DNA of 64,000 nt from Paenibacillus sp. 1011MAR3C5. GTDB taxonomy: Bacteria > Bacillota > Bacilli > Paenibacillales > Paenibacillaceae. The stretch lies in assembly GCF_003591485.1 (NCBI RefSeq), contig NZ_QZCF01000002.1:868001-932000 (forward strand). The letters run 5' to 3'. The notes beneath the pieces were generated by a model. It was not told the origin of the DNA, did no database searches, and worked only from the letters and a program-made list of their open reading frames with translations. A program made the translations under genes and the position numbers. Positions 26,345 to 34,266 of the stretch are shown piece by piece. Every line of letters begins with the position of its first letter. Within the stretch, counting starts at the first letter, position 1.

Positions 26345-27507
26345 ACGCGATCACTCCTTTCCGTCTTTAAGGTTGCGTAAGCTTCCCGTACAGCGGCGTG
26401 AAGCGGGTGATTCTCTTCAAGACCGGTGAACGCTGTCACAGCAGAGGAAATCCCATCCCGGCTTATCGTTTGCTGAATCTGTGCCGCTTCCGGGTCATCC
26501 TGGTAATCAAAGAGCAGCGCAGCTGCCATTGCTTTGGTCAGGTACGGCGTCTCGATCCCTAACTCATAGGCGACTAGGGCTGGACGTACGAGTCTATCAT
26601 TCGGAGATAGCTTGCGAATGGGGGAACGGCCAACACGAACAACTTCATCCGTTAGATGCGGATTGCGGAACCGTTCCAGAATAGTTTGAGTATAACGTTT
26701 ATGCTCATTTGCATCAAAGCCATATTGCGCGATTAGCGCGCTGCCTGTCTCTTGCATGGCGCCTTCCACTTGTGCCACAATAGTCGGCTGCTTCATCACT
26801 TCTTGTATAGTGTCAAAGCCTTGGAGATAGCCGTGATAGGCTGCACAGCAATGGCCGGTATTCACGGTGAACAGCTTGCGCTCAATGTAGGGCTGCAACT
26901 GATCCGCATAGTGAACGCCTGGAATTTCCTTATGACCAGGCGGCAGGGAAGAGCGGTCTACTACCCACTCGTAATAAGGCTCGACAAGCACTTTAAGCCG
27001 GTCTTCGTGCTGCTGGAGCGGAACAATGCGATCAACCGCAGCGTCAGGGAAGAAGGCCATCCGGCTTGCCTCTGCTTGTTGCTGCTCCGTAAGATGCCCA
27101 TAGACAAGCGATTGAAGCTGTGTGCTTCCGCCAATGGCATTCTCGCAGGCAATGAGGACTAGCGGACTGCCCGACTTCTCAAGCCTTCTGACGATACCCG
27201 AGGCGATTGAACCGGCAATATGCTTAAGAACATTCACGCCTACGGCTGTTGTGACCAGATCGGCCTCGGCAACCGCTTCGGCAACTTGCGCCTGGTCGCT
27301 GCCAATAATGGCGGTAACATGGTCTACGGTAAAGGATTGCTGCTCGTCACCCGCATAAACAACGGAATATTGCCTACGCTCCTGGAGCTGCCTGACAAGC
27401 TCTTGATCCACATCTACAAAAGTGACTTGGTAGCCGGCTTGAGATAACAACAGGCCAATAAAACCGCGCCCGATGTTGCCCCCGCCAAAATGAACGGCCT
27501 TCATCAT
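26341..27507 (-). CDS. mtlD: Mannitol-1-phosphate 5-dehydrogenase
   Basis: A 388-residue NAD-dependent dehydrogenase converting mannitol 1-phosphate to fructose 6-phosphate. Seen: an N-terminal NAD-binding loop MKAVHFGGGNIGRGFIGLLLSQAGY, the ACENAIGG segment, and the KLFTVNTGHCCAAYHGYLQG region of the long-chain mannitol dehydrogenase family, with catalytic Lys in the C-terminal domain. Length equals family norm. It overlaps both neighbours by four bases. Confidence 0.96.
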   Translation of the reverse strand: MMKAVHFGGGNIGRGFIGLLLSQAGYQVTFVDVDQELVRQLQERRQYSVVYAGDEQQSFTVDHVTAIIGSDQAQVAEAVAEADLVTTAVGVNVLKHIAGSIASGIVRRLEKSGSPLVLIACENAIGGSTQLQSLVYGHLTEQQQAEASRMAFFPDAAVDRIVPLQQHEDRLKVLVEPYYEWVVDRSSLPPGHKEIPGVHYADQLQPYIERKLFTVNTGHCCAAYHGYLQGFDTIQEVMKQPTIVAQVEGAMQETGSALIAQYGFDANEHKRYTQTILERFRNPHLTDEVVRVGRSPIRKLSPNDRLVRPALVAYELGIETPYLTKAMAAALLFDYQDDPEAAQIQQTISRDGISSAVTAFTGLEENHPLHAAVREAYATLKTERSDRV

Positions 27508-27935
27508 TCCATTCCTTCTTCGAAGATGCGAAGAAGCTCTTCTTTGCTCGAAGCGTTCAGAATCCGCTCCATATCGTCTTCATCCGACACAAGAACAGCC
27601 AGGCTGGACAGAAGCTCCAGATGCTCATCGCCCACAGCAGCCAGACCAATCACAAGGCGAGCAGCCTCTCCTCCGAAATCCACTTCATTCGCCAGTACAA
27701 CGACGGAGATGCCAGTAGACTGAATCAGGCTCTTCGAATCATTCGTGCCATGGGGCATAGCGAGACCGCCGCCCAGGTAGGTGGAGGAAACTTGCTCGCG
27801 CTCAATCATTTTGTCCACATAGGCAGCCGGTACGTGGCCCGCATCGACCAACAGCTGTCCGGCAAGACGGATCGCTTCGAATTTATCGGCAACAGTTGCG
27901 TTCAAAATAATGGTGTTTGTTGTCAGTATGCTCAT
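27504..27935 (-). CDS. mtlF: Mannitol PTS EIIA component
   Basis: A 143-residue EIIA of the fructose/mannitol family, the phosphate donor for MtlA. Seen: the active-site His in GGGLAMPHGTNDSK, and LVIGLAAVGDEHLELLSSLA. ATG 27935 is chosen because it overlaps the mtlR TGA (ATGA); an upstream in-frame ATG at 27950 lies inside mtlR. Confidence 0.95.
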   Translation of the reverse strand: MSILTTNTIILNATVADKFEAIRLAGQLLVDAGHVPAAYVDKMIEREQVSSTYLGGGLAMPHGTNDSKSLIQSTGISVVVLANEVDFGGEAARLVIGLAAVGDEHLELLSSLAVLVSDEDDMERILNASSKEELLRIFEEGME

Positions 27936-29995
27936 GATGGTTCTCTCCATTCCAATTTGGATTTCATATATATCTCTAGCTGACGTGACATGAAGGAGCG
28001 GATCTTCTCCGTTACCCCTTCGTTCAGCAACTGGTTCATCTCGGGGTGCAACAGCATCGCGCTAATTTCGCTGAGCAGCTCTAATGAGATCTGGTTTAGA
28101 CCTGCTGGCGCAAGCATAATAAGAAATTGTGTGACGAATTGGTGTTCCTGCTCGTTCAGCAGAAACGGCTTTTGCAGTCGGAACAGCGTAATCAACGGCT
28201 TCGTAACCAGCTCGCTTCGGGTATGGAACATGGCCAGGCTTGTATCCGGGATAAAAACACTGCCTTGCTGCTCGCGCTGGATGAGCAGGTTGGCGATCGC
28301 ATTCGTATACTGCCGCTCGTCTTCTTGAAGCATGAGCGGCAGCGCATCCTTCAGCAGCCCGTCAAGCATTGGCGAACGCCCGCCGTCCAGCTCATAGACA
28401 TGGAACGACTCCAAAATCATCACAGTTTCCATTGCATAACGGTTGAGCAGATTAAGCCGCTGCCAAGCATCTTGCTTATCATCCTTCTCATCCGCGATCT
28501 CAGGGGATACGGGTAACTCGCGAATATGGCTGCGCAGCCGTTCGGCTTCATCCTTAGTCAGAAGGGGACTTAGCTTAATATATCGATCCTGTTCAATCGG
28601 CAAATCGACTGTAGATATGATCAAATCGTATTTTTCGCTCGGCATGCGCGACGCCTCATACCAGGAGTAATGTCCAAGCAGCTCTACTTGGGGCACTTCC
28701 TTCACGATGCGAACGGCAAGCAGCTTAGAGGAGCCGATGCCGCTCGTGCAGACAAGCAAGGCCCGCACTTGCCTTGGAACAAGCTTCCAGCGCTCAATAG
28801 CTGCACCAAAATGCATAGCCAGATAGCCTGCTTCTTCTTCGGGGACCGCAATGTCCTGCCATGCCTTCGCTGCACTGCGTATCGTCGATTCCAACAAGGA
28901 TTCATAGTCGTTTTTAATTTGAGCGAGCAGGGGATTGCGAATCGTCTCACCCTGATGCAGCCGCTCCAGCGCATGGCCCAGATGGCTGATCAAGCCTTCA
29001 AGTAGCGTTCGATCCTTGTGAAAGGGAGTTCCCGTTTCTTCTTCCATCAGCCGAATGAGCGAAATCGCACGCTCAGCAAGTCCGAGCCCGTATTGCTCCA
29101 GCAGCGCAGAGGCGCTGCGTCTTTCTTTTTCTTTGGCCTGATCGATCAGAGACTGCATGTATCTAAGCTCCTCATCGGGCATTTCGTCGATCCCGAGGGA
29201 AGAGGCGAGTGCATTCAGCTTTTGCTTGCTTTCCTCACTTAGTTGGACGGAGGATAGTTGGGCAGCAGACGAAATCAAATGTCCTTTTTGGATACGAATA
29301 AAGGCAACGGATAACCGGACAAGGAGCCGATTATAGTCGGCTTCTCTTAGTCGCCTGACCCAAATCTCGTCCAGCTGCCATAAGGTGCGTTCTACCGAAA
29401 ACAAGGCTTCGTGTCCGACCAGCTTCAGAAGTTCGTGAGTGGTTGGCCATATTTCTTTTCGGGATAAGGCGCCAAGAAAATCATCGATATATTCCTCAGC
29501 CAGCTTGACAATAAAATTGCGGCGGTCTGTTTCTTCACCAGTAATTTCAATGCCGTACCCGCGTCTGCGAACGAGAGCAAGACCGCTGTTCGTCAGTGAT
29601 GTCTCCAGCTCTTCCAGGTCACGACTGACGGTAGGGATCGCCGCTTGAACCTCGCTTGCCAGGGAAAAGAGCTTGATCGGTTCGTCTAGACTAAGCAGTT
29701 GACACAGGATGAGTACCTTGCGCTCTTCAGGCGAATACGTCTCGGTATCCGATTTCCGCAGCTGCTCTTGAAACACGCTGAGACTGCGCGGATCGCTCAT
29801 GAGCTTAATGCCGGAGCCGGATTTTTTCACAAGCGCTATGTCGTAGCCAGCCAGTACCGGGTCCAAGATCTGAAGCTCGCGGTGTACCGTTCTGGAGCTG
29901 ATGCCAATGGTCTGACCCAGCTGTTCGGCTGTCGTATCGTCCTGCCGGCTAAGCAGCAGCTCCAATATTTTGCGTTGTCTATTGGATACTTTCAT
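27932..29995 (-). CDS. mtlR: Mannitol operon activator with PTS regulatory domains
   Basis: A 687-residue BglG/LicR-type DNA-binding activator. Seen: two N-terminal helix-turn-helix regions (QRKILELLLSRQDDTTAEQLGQTIGISSRTVHREL and QAAIPTVSRDLEELE), two PRD domains in the middle with conserved histidines (for example LISHLGHALERLHQG and GYLAMHFGAAIERW), an EIIB-Gat-like domain (RALLVCTSGIGSSKLLAVRIV, with Cys), and a C-terminal EIIA-like domain. Phosphorylation of these domains by PTS proteins sets activity. Its length is normal for MtlR. It lies between mtlA and mtlF rather than downstream of the operon. Confidence 0.94.
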   Translation of the reverse strand: MKVSNRQRKILELLLSRQDDTTAEQLGQTIGISSRTVHRELQILDPVLAGYDIALVKKSGSGIKLMSDPRSLSVFQEQLRKSDTETYSPEERKVLILCQLLSLDEPIKLFSLASEVQAAIPTVSRDLEELETSLTNSGLALVRRRGYGIEITGEETDRRNFIVKLAEEYIDDFLGALSRKEIWPTTHELLKLVGHEALFSVERTLWQLDEIWVRRLREADYNRLLVRLSVAFIRIQKGHLISSAAQLSSVQLSEESKQKLNALASSLGIDEMPDEELRYMQSLIDQAKEKERRSASALLEQYGLGLAERAISLIRLMEEETGTPFHKDRTLLEGLISHLGHALERLHQGETIRNPLLAQIKNDYESLLESTIRSAAKAWQDIAVPEEEAGYLAMHFGAAIERWKLVPRQVRALLVCTSGIGSSKLLAVRIVKEVPQVELLGHYSWYEASRMPSEKYDLIISTVDLPIEQDRYIKLSPLLTKDEAERLRSHIRELPVSPEIADEKDDKQDAWQRLNLLNRYAMETVMILESFHVYELDGGRSPMLDGLLKDALPLMLQEDERQYTNAIANLLIQREQQGSVFIPDTSLAMFHTRSELVTKPLITLFRLQKPFLLNEQEHQFVTQFLIMLAPAGLNQISLELLSEISAMLLHPEMNQLLNEGVTEKIRSFMSRQLEIYMKSKLEWREPS

Positions 29996-30067
29996 AGTCC
30001 GGCGGCCTCCTTTACGGAAAATTAACGTAACGCGGGCGTATCTGCACGCCAGCGTTACGAATTCTTA

Positions 30068-31504
30068 TTATGTGCCTAATCGGCTTACTAACTCGTCATA
30101 TTGCGGGCTTTTCAGGAAGTCATCAATGGAGATATGCTCCGCTGCAGGAACCTTCAGCCGCGCCCGATCGGTCAGTGTCTTATGCGTTATGACGATATCA
30201 GCGTCGTTCGGAAGATCGTTGATCGCCGTATTAATGACCGTCACGTCAATGCCTGCCTTCGTCATCTTCTTGCGCAAGATCGAAGCGCCCATCGCGCTGG
30301 AGCCCATTCCCGCATCGCAAGCAAATACGATTTTGTGGACATTTTCGATCGTTTTAGGCGCAACCTCTGGAGATTGGGATGCTCCTGCTGTCCCTTTCGA
30401 CTGAGCCTTCATTTCTTTCATTTTGGCCTGTGCAGATTCCAAATCTTCGTCGTCCTCTTTTTGCTTGGATGTCTTCATCAGCAGGGCAGCGACGAGGAAT
30501 GATACAATCGTTGCCACAACAACCCCGCTAAGCATAGGCAGCCAACCGCCCTTTGGCGTCATCGCAAAGTATGCGAAGATACTGCCTGGGGAAGGGGTGG
30601 CAACAAGACCTGCGCCGAATAAGACAAAGGTGAATGTACCCGCAACACCGCCGGCAATCGCCGCCAGAATCAATCTCGGGTTCATCAGGATATACGGGAA
30701 GTAGATTTCATGAATACCGCCCAAGAAATGAATGGCGACTGCGCCTGGAGCAGATTGCTTGGCGGCTCCGCGTCCGAACAGCCAGAAGGCGAGCAGAATG
30801 CCGAGGCCCGGGCCTGGATTCGATTCCAGCATGAAAATGATCGATTGGCCTGTTTTGGTCGCTTGATCAAGCGCGATCGGTCCCAGCACGCCATGGTTGA
30901 TTGCATTGTTCAGGAACAATACTTTGGCTGGCTCAATAATGATATTCGTGAGCGGGAGCAGTCCCGCGTCAATCAGCCATTGAACGCCGTTCGCAAGTCC
31001 CTTGCTGATGATCTCGACCACCGGTCCGATGCCTTTATAAGCGCCGAGTGCCAGCAGGCCGCCGATAATCCCGGAGGAGAAATTGTTGATCAGCATTTCG
31101 AATCCGGAAGGAATCTTGCCTTCAATCGACTGATCGAATTTTTTAAGAATCCATGCGGCTAGCGGACCGATAATCATGGCTCCGAGGAACATCGGAATCT
31201 CCGATCCGATAATAACGCCCATCGTTGCCACAGCGCCAATGACGCCGCCGCGTGTGCCGTGAATCATCTGACCGCCGGTATAGCCGATCAGAAGCGGCAG
31301 AAGATACGTAATCATCGGTCCGACGAGCGTCGCCAGACTTTCATTCGGGAACCATCCGGTCGGAATGAATAGGGCCGTGATCAAGCCCCAAGCAATAAAA
31401 GCCCCGATATTAGGCATAACCATGCCGCTCAAAAATCTTCCGAATTTCTGAATCGCGACTTTGGCACCGCCTTGCTCGGAAGCGGATTGCTGTTGTTGAC
31501 TCAT
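30068..31504 (-). CDS. mtlA: Mannitol PTS permease EIICB
   Basis: A 478-residue membrane permease that takes up and phosphorylates mannitol. Seen: N-terminal EIIC with about eight hydrophobic segments (FLSGMVMPNIGAFIAWGLITALFIPTGW, HFLGGIHEIYFPYILMNP with the conserved GIHE), a charged linker (KQKEDDEDLESAQAKMKEMKAQ) and a C-terminal EIIB with the phospho-cysteine in KIVFACDAGMGSSAMGASIL. It lacks a fused EIIA, which is supplied by mtlF. The start has AAGGAGGT upstream on the minus strand. Confidence 0.96.
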   Translation of the reverse strand: MSQQQQSASEQGGAKVAIQKFGRFLSGMVMPNIGAFIAWGLITALFIPTGWFPNESLATLVGPMITYLLPLLIGYTGGQMIHGTRGGVIGAVATMGVIIGSEIPMFLGAMIIGPLAAWILKKFDQSIEGKIPSGFEMLINNFSSGIIGGLLALGAYKGIGPVVEIISKGLANGVQWLIDAGLLPLTNIIIEPAKVLFLNNAINHGVLGPIALDQATKTGQSIIFMLESNPGPGLGILLAFWLFGRGAAKQSAPGAVAIHFLGGIHEIYFPYILMNPRLILAAIAGGVAGTFTFVLFGAGLVATPSPGSIFAYFAMTPKGGWLPMLSGVVVATIVSFLVAALLMKTSKQKEDDEDLESAQAKMKEMKAQSKGTAGASQSPEVAPKTIENVHKIVFACDAGMGSSAMGASILRKKMTKAGIDVTVINTAINDLPNDADIVITHKTLTDRARLKVPAAEHISIDDFLKSPQYDELVSRLGT

Positions 31505-31573
31505 GATCAGTTGACCTCCTTAATAGGGTTAATTATTCATAAATGCTTTCTTGAAGCTGTAGCCATCATAATA

Positions 31574-31587
31574 CGTAAGCGTTTTCA
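31574..31587. promoter_or_regulatory. CcpA cre box upstream of mtlA
   Basis: CGTAAGCGTTTTCA differs by one base from the cre consensus form TGTAAGCGTTTTCA. It lies between a likely -35 (TTGATA) and -10 (TATTAT) of a minus-strand promoter, so CcpA binding should block transcription of the mannitol operon when better sugars are present. Confidence 0.75.
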
Positions 31588-31606
31588 ATATCAATCAAAT
31601 GATAAG

Positions 31607-31627
31607 CAGCTTTCGTCATGAAAGCTG
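31607..31627. promoter_or_regulatory. Dyad upstream of the mtlA promoter, possible MtlR site
   Basis: Perfect inverted repeat CAGCTTTC / GAAAGCTG with a 5-base centre, just upstream of the probable -35. The place fits an activator site; assignment to MtlR is inferred. Confidence 0.45.
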
Positions 31628-31816
31628 TTGACAATATGTTATGATGGCGCACACAAAAGCATGAATAATATAGGAAATAAGCGCATTAAAAGTGGCTCTT
31701 TATTTTCTTTATTTACTTTTATTCTAAGAGTCATACTTCTTCCATCATAATTGCGATCTCGAGTAGCGCAATTCGCATTGAACGAATTATACGAGTAAGC
31801 ATGTAAGCAGAATAGG

Positions 31817-31850
31817 ATAAGCACCGGAGCGGGAGGCGCTTATTTTTTTT
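31817..31850 (+). terminator. Orphan plus-strand terminator
   Basis: Stem AAGCACC / GGCGCTT followed by T8, nearly the same as the exporter terminator at 19196-19229 (33 of 35 bases). No plus-strand gene lies upstream in the 310 bp before it, so it is either a remnant or insulation for the downstream operon. Confidence 0.75.
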
Positions 31851-31888
31851 GCCGATTCTTTTGTTATGGAAGAGAGTCTAGCAACTTT

Positions 31889-31916
31889 TGTTAACATAAT
31901 TATTAATATGTTTATA
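31889..31916 (+). other. Candidate Xer/dif-like site D
   Basis: Left arm TGTTAACATAA, centre TTATTA (same as site C), right arm ATATGTTTATA. It lies on the far side of the mannitol operon from site C. Confidence 0.33.
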
Positions 31917-31917
31917 A

Positions 31918-31946
31918 TTACACATTGCCATTCGATATGGTATAAT
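31918..31946 (+). promoter_or_regulatory. Promoter of the UbiA-HAD-SMR operon
   Basis: TTACAC (31918-31923), 17-bp spacer, TATAAT (31941-31946), then 62 bp to the first start codon. Confidence 0.6.
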
Positions 31947-32008
31947 AACTGCTTGGCAGAACAATATCATACATACGATCGTTTAGAGTTTCCAGGAGGT
32001 TGCTATTA

Positions 32009-32926
32009 GTGAATCTTGTCAAATCAGACTTATCGGCTAAAGCTGCGCCAGCGAAGCCATTGCATACGTTCCAGCTGCTGGTTTTGCAATTAAGGCCAAA
32101 GCAGTGGACGAAAAACTTGCTGATCTTCGCCGCATTGTTATTTTCATTCGAAAAAATAAGCGCATGGACGCTTTGGCATACATGGCTAGGGTTTTTGCTC
32201 TTTAGCTTTGTCTCCGGATGCGTATATATTATTAACGACTACACCGACAGGGAGGCGGACCGCAATCATCCCGAGAAGAGATTCCGTCCGATGGCTTCCG
32301 GTCAATTAAACCCTAAAGCTGCGTTAGCATTCGGTGCTGCTCTCTTCGTCGGTTCGCTGTGGGTATCGTATTATTTAAACCCGCTGTTTACCGGACTGCT
32401 GCTCTTTTACTTTGTGCTTAACGTATCGTATTCCTTAAAGCTCAAGCATATCGTCATCGTCGATATCATGGTCATTGCTGCAGGATTCGTCTTGCGTGCC
32501 ATTGCCGGCGGGCTCGTTATTCACGTGACGATTACGCCATGGTTCCTTATCTGTACGATGCTGTTATCCCTGTTCCTGGCTATCGGCAAGAGAAGGCATG
32601 AGCTGTGCTTGCTGCAGAATGGCAAAGGCACCCACCGGAAAGTATTGGATCAGTATTCCTTGCCGCTCCTGGATCAGCTTAGCAGCATTGTAACGACCGC
32701 CACCATTGTAAGTTATTCGTTGTTCACCTTTACTTCGGGGCGGACGATCCATTTGATGTGGACGATTCCATTTGTCATTTATGGTATTTTCAGATATTTG
32801 TATTTAATCCATATCGAGAATAAAGGCGGTTCTCCCGACAGTGTTTTGCTGCAGGACAAGCATATACTGGCTACTGTAGTGTTGTATGTCATTTCCGTTG
32901 TTTGTATTCTGATCGTGTTTGAATAA
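32009..32926 (+). CDS. UbiA-family prenyltransferase (polyprenyl-phosphate phosphoribosyltransferase-like)
   Basis: A 305-residue membrane enzyme with about eight or nine hydrophobic helices. Seen: RPKQWTKNLLIFAALLF, the Mg-binding NDYTDREADRNHPEKRFRPMASGQL, and the second UbiA motif region KLKHIVIVDIMVIAAGFVLRAIAGG. These are closest to decaprenyl-phosphate phosphoribosyltransferase (Rv3806c type), which transfers phosphoribosyl from PRPP to polyprenyl phosphate. GTG 32009 is chosen for AGGAGG at 31994-31999. The downstream phosphatase, paired small transporters and large membrane protein support a lipid-linked pentose pathway. A quinone or tocopherol-type role is less likely because no related genes are present. 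Confidence 0.85.
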   Translation: MNLVKSDLSAKAAPAKPLHTFQLLVLQLRPKQWTKNLLIFAALLFSFEKISAWTLWHTWLGFLLFSFVSGCVYIINDYTDREADRNHPEKRFRPMASGQLNPKAALAFGAALFVGSLWVSYYLNPLFTGLLLFYFVLNVSYSLKLKHIVIVDIMVIAAGFVLRAIAGGLVIHVTITPWFLICTMLLSLFLAIGKRRHELCLLQNGKGTHRKVLDQYSLPLLDQLSSIVTTATIVSYSLFTFTSGRTIHLMWTIPFVIYGIFRYLYLIHIENKGGSPDSVLLQDKHILATVVLYVISVVCILIVFE

Positions 32927-32967
32927 GGTTAGCTGCTAGACTAATAGAAGATAGGAAGATAGACAAC

Positions 32968-33618
32968 GTGCACAAACTTGCCATTTTCGATATCGATAAA
33001 ACAATCATTAGCAAGGATTCCATGTTTCTGTTCTTATGGTATGGGATGAAAAAGAAGCCTCTGACATGGTTCCATGCAATCGCAGTTGTATGCAAAACGG
33101 TTCTCTATACATTGAAGCTTATGAAAGTGGAGGACGTTAAGGCATCCTTTTTCTATGCGATCCGTCATATGGAGGAAGAAGATCTGGAGCGCTTCTACGA
33201 GACCGTACTGAAAAAACACATCTTCATAGAGGCGATGGAGGAGCTCAAAACGAAAAAAGCGGAGGGCTATCATATACTCCTCGTCTCCGCTTCTCCCTAT
33301 GCTTATATGCGCTTTTTCAAAAAAATCCCTTATGTCGACGAAGTCATTGGCACCAATCTTGCCATAGAGGACGGGCGCTATACCAATAGGGTAGAGGGCG
33401 TAAACTGCAAGGGAGAAGAGAAGGTCGTGCGTATCCACAACTATTTGAAAAGCAGGAGCCTTCTCATTGACTATGACCAATCCTGTGCGTATTCAGATTC
33501 TCTCTCGGACATGCCGCTCTTCAAGCTGGTCAAGAACCGCTATCTCATCAATCGGAGCTATCCGGGCATGGAGGAGCTAAGATGGAACAGAGCAATAACC
33601 TCAATAACCGACATATAG
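32968..33618 (+). CDS. HAD-IB-type phosphatase
   Basis: A 216-residue HAD-superfamily hydrolase of the phosphoserine-phosphatase-like IB group. Seen: motif I FDIDKTI (Asp8, Asp10), motif II LLVSASPYAYM, and motif IV AYSDSLSDMPLF. The GTG start at 32968 follows GATAGACAAC with a weak ribosome site. Its end overlaps the first SMR-like gene by 37 bases. Inferred role: removing the 5-phosphate of polyprenyl-phospho-phosphoribose made by the preceding enzyme. Known mycobacterial pathways use a different phosphatase fold for this step, so this is an inference from position. Confidence 0.82.
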   Translation: MHKLAIFDIDKTIISKDSMFLFLWYGMKKKPLTWFHAIAVVCKTVLYTLKLMKVEDVKASFFYAIRHMEEEDLERFYETVLKKHIFIEAMEELKTKKAEGYHILLVSASPYAYMRFFKKIPYVDEVIGTNLAIEDGRYTNRVEGVNCKGEEKVVRIHNYLKSRSLLIDYDQSCAYSDSLSDMPLFKLVKNRYLINRSYPGMEELRWNRAITSITDI

Positions 33619-33920
33619 GAAAAATGTACATGATCGTGTCCGCTTTTCTCACCGCTACGGGCCAGCTTTACTGGAAATGGGGGCATGCCAACCTGCTGTA
33701 CATGGCACTCGGATTTGTCTGTTATGGATTGGGCGCCTTGTTCATGCTCAAAGCTTTTGCACTAGAGAAGCTGACGGTCGCATACCCGCTCATGTGCATG
33801 AGTTACATTTTTGCATTAATTTACGGCGATCTTTTCCTTGGCGAGGATATAACGTGGAAAAAGGCGGCGGCCATTGCTTTGCTGGGGACAGGGGTGACAT
33901 TAACATCCTATGATAAATAG
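33582..33920 (+). CDS. EamA/SMR-like small transporter, subunit 1
   Basis: A 112-residue protein with four hydrophobic segments. Seen: MIVSAFLTATGQLYWKWG near the N terminus and a segment AYPLMCMSYIFALIYGDLFLGEDITWKKAAAIALLGTGVTL, the half-EamA pattern found in ArnE/ArnF-type lipid-sugar flippase subunits. Start ATG 33582 has GGAGGAGC upstream. It overlaps the second subunit by 11 bases; the two probably form a heterodimer. Confidence 0.82.
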   Translation: MEQSNNLNNRHIGKMYMIVSAFLTATGQLYWKWGHANLLYMALGFVCYGLGALFMLKAFALEKLTVAYPLMCMSYIFALIYGDLFLGEDITWKKAAAIALLGTGVTLTSYDK

Positions 33921-34227
33921 CTGGATGTTCGCCTTGCTTCTGGTGATGACATTGTTCGGGTCGCTTGGAGGCGTGTGCTTCAAATTGTTCTCGCTAAAGA
34001 AAGCGAAAGTTTATCTTCTCACCGGGTTCATGTTCTACGGATCGGGCGCGTTGATCAACATCTACCTGCTTGATATCCTTCCTTATACTGTGGTGATGTC
34101 GGCCAATGCGATGACATTTATCTGGACGCTGCTTTTTGCCAAGTGGATCTTCAAGGAAAGCGTCGGTATGATTAAAATCGCTGGCGTCGCCTTCATCGTA
34201 TCCGGACTATTGCTGCTTGTTTCGTGA
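33910..34227 (+). CDS. EamA/SMR-like small transporter, subunit 2
   Basis: A 105-residue partner with four hydrophobic segments: FALLLVMTLFGSLGGVCFKLFSL, VYLLTGFMFYGSGALINIYLL, YTVVMSANAMTFIWTLLFAKWIFKES and GVAFIVSGLLLLVS. Paired, oppositely oriented small multidrug-resistance-like proteins are known as undecaprenyl-phosphate-aminoarabinose flippases (ArnE/ArnF) in Gram-negative bacteria. Inferred role: flipping polyprenyl-phosphate-pentose to the outer face. Confidence 0.82.
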   Translation: MINSWMFALLLVMTLFGSLGGVCFKLFSLKKAKVYLLTGFMFYGSGALINIYLLDILPYTVVMSANAMTFIWTLLFAKWIFKESVGMIKIAGVAFIVSGLLLLVS

Positions 34228-34266
34228 ACGATGCTGGAACTAATCTTTTGAATTGGAGAATGAAGT

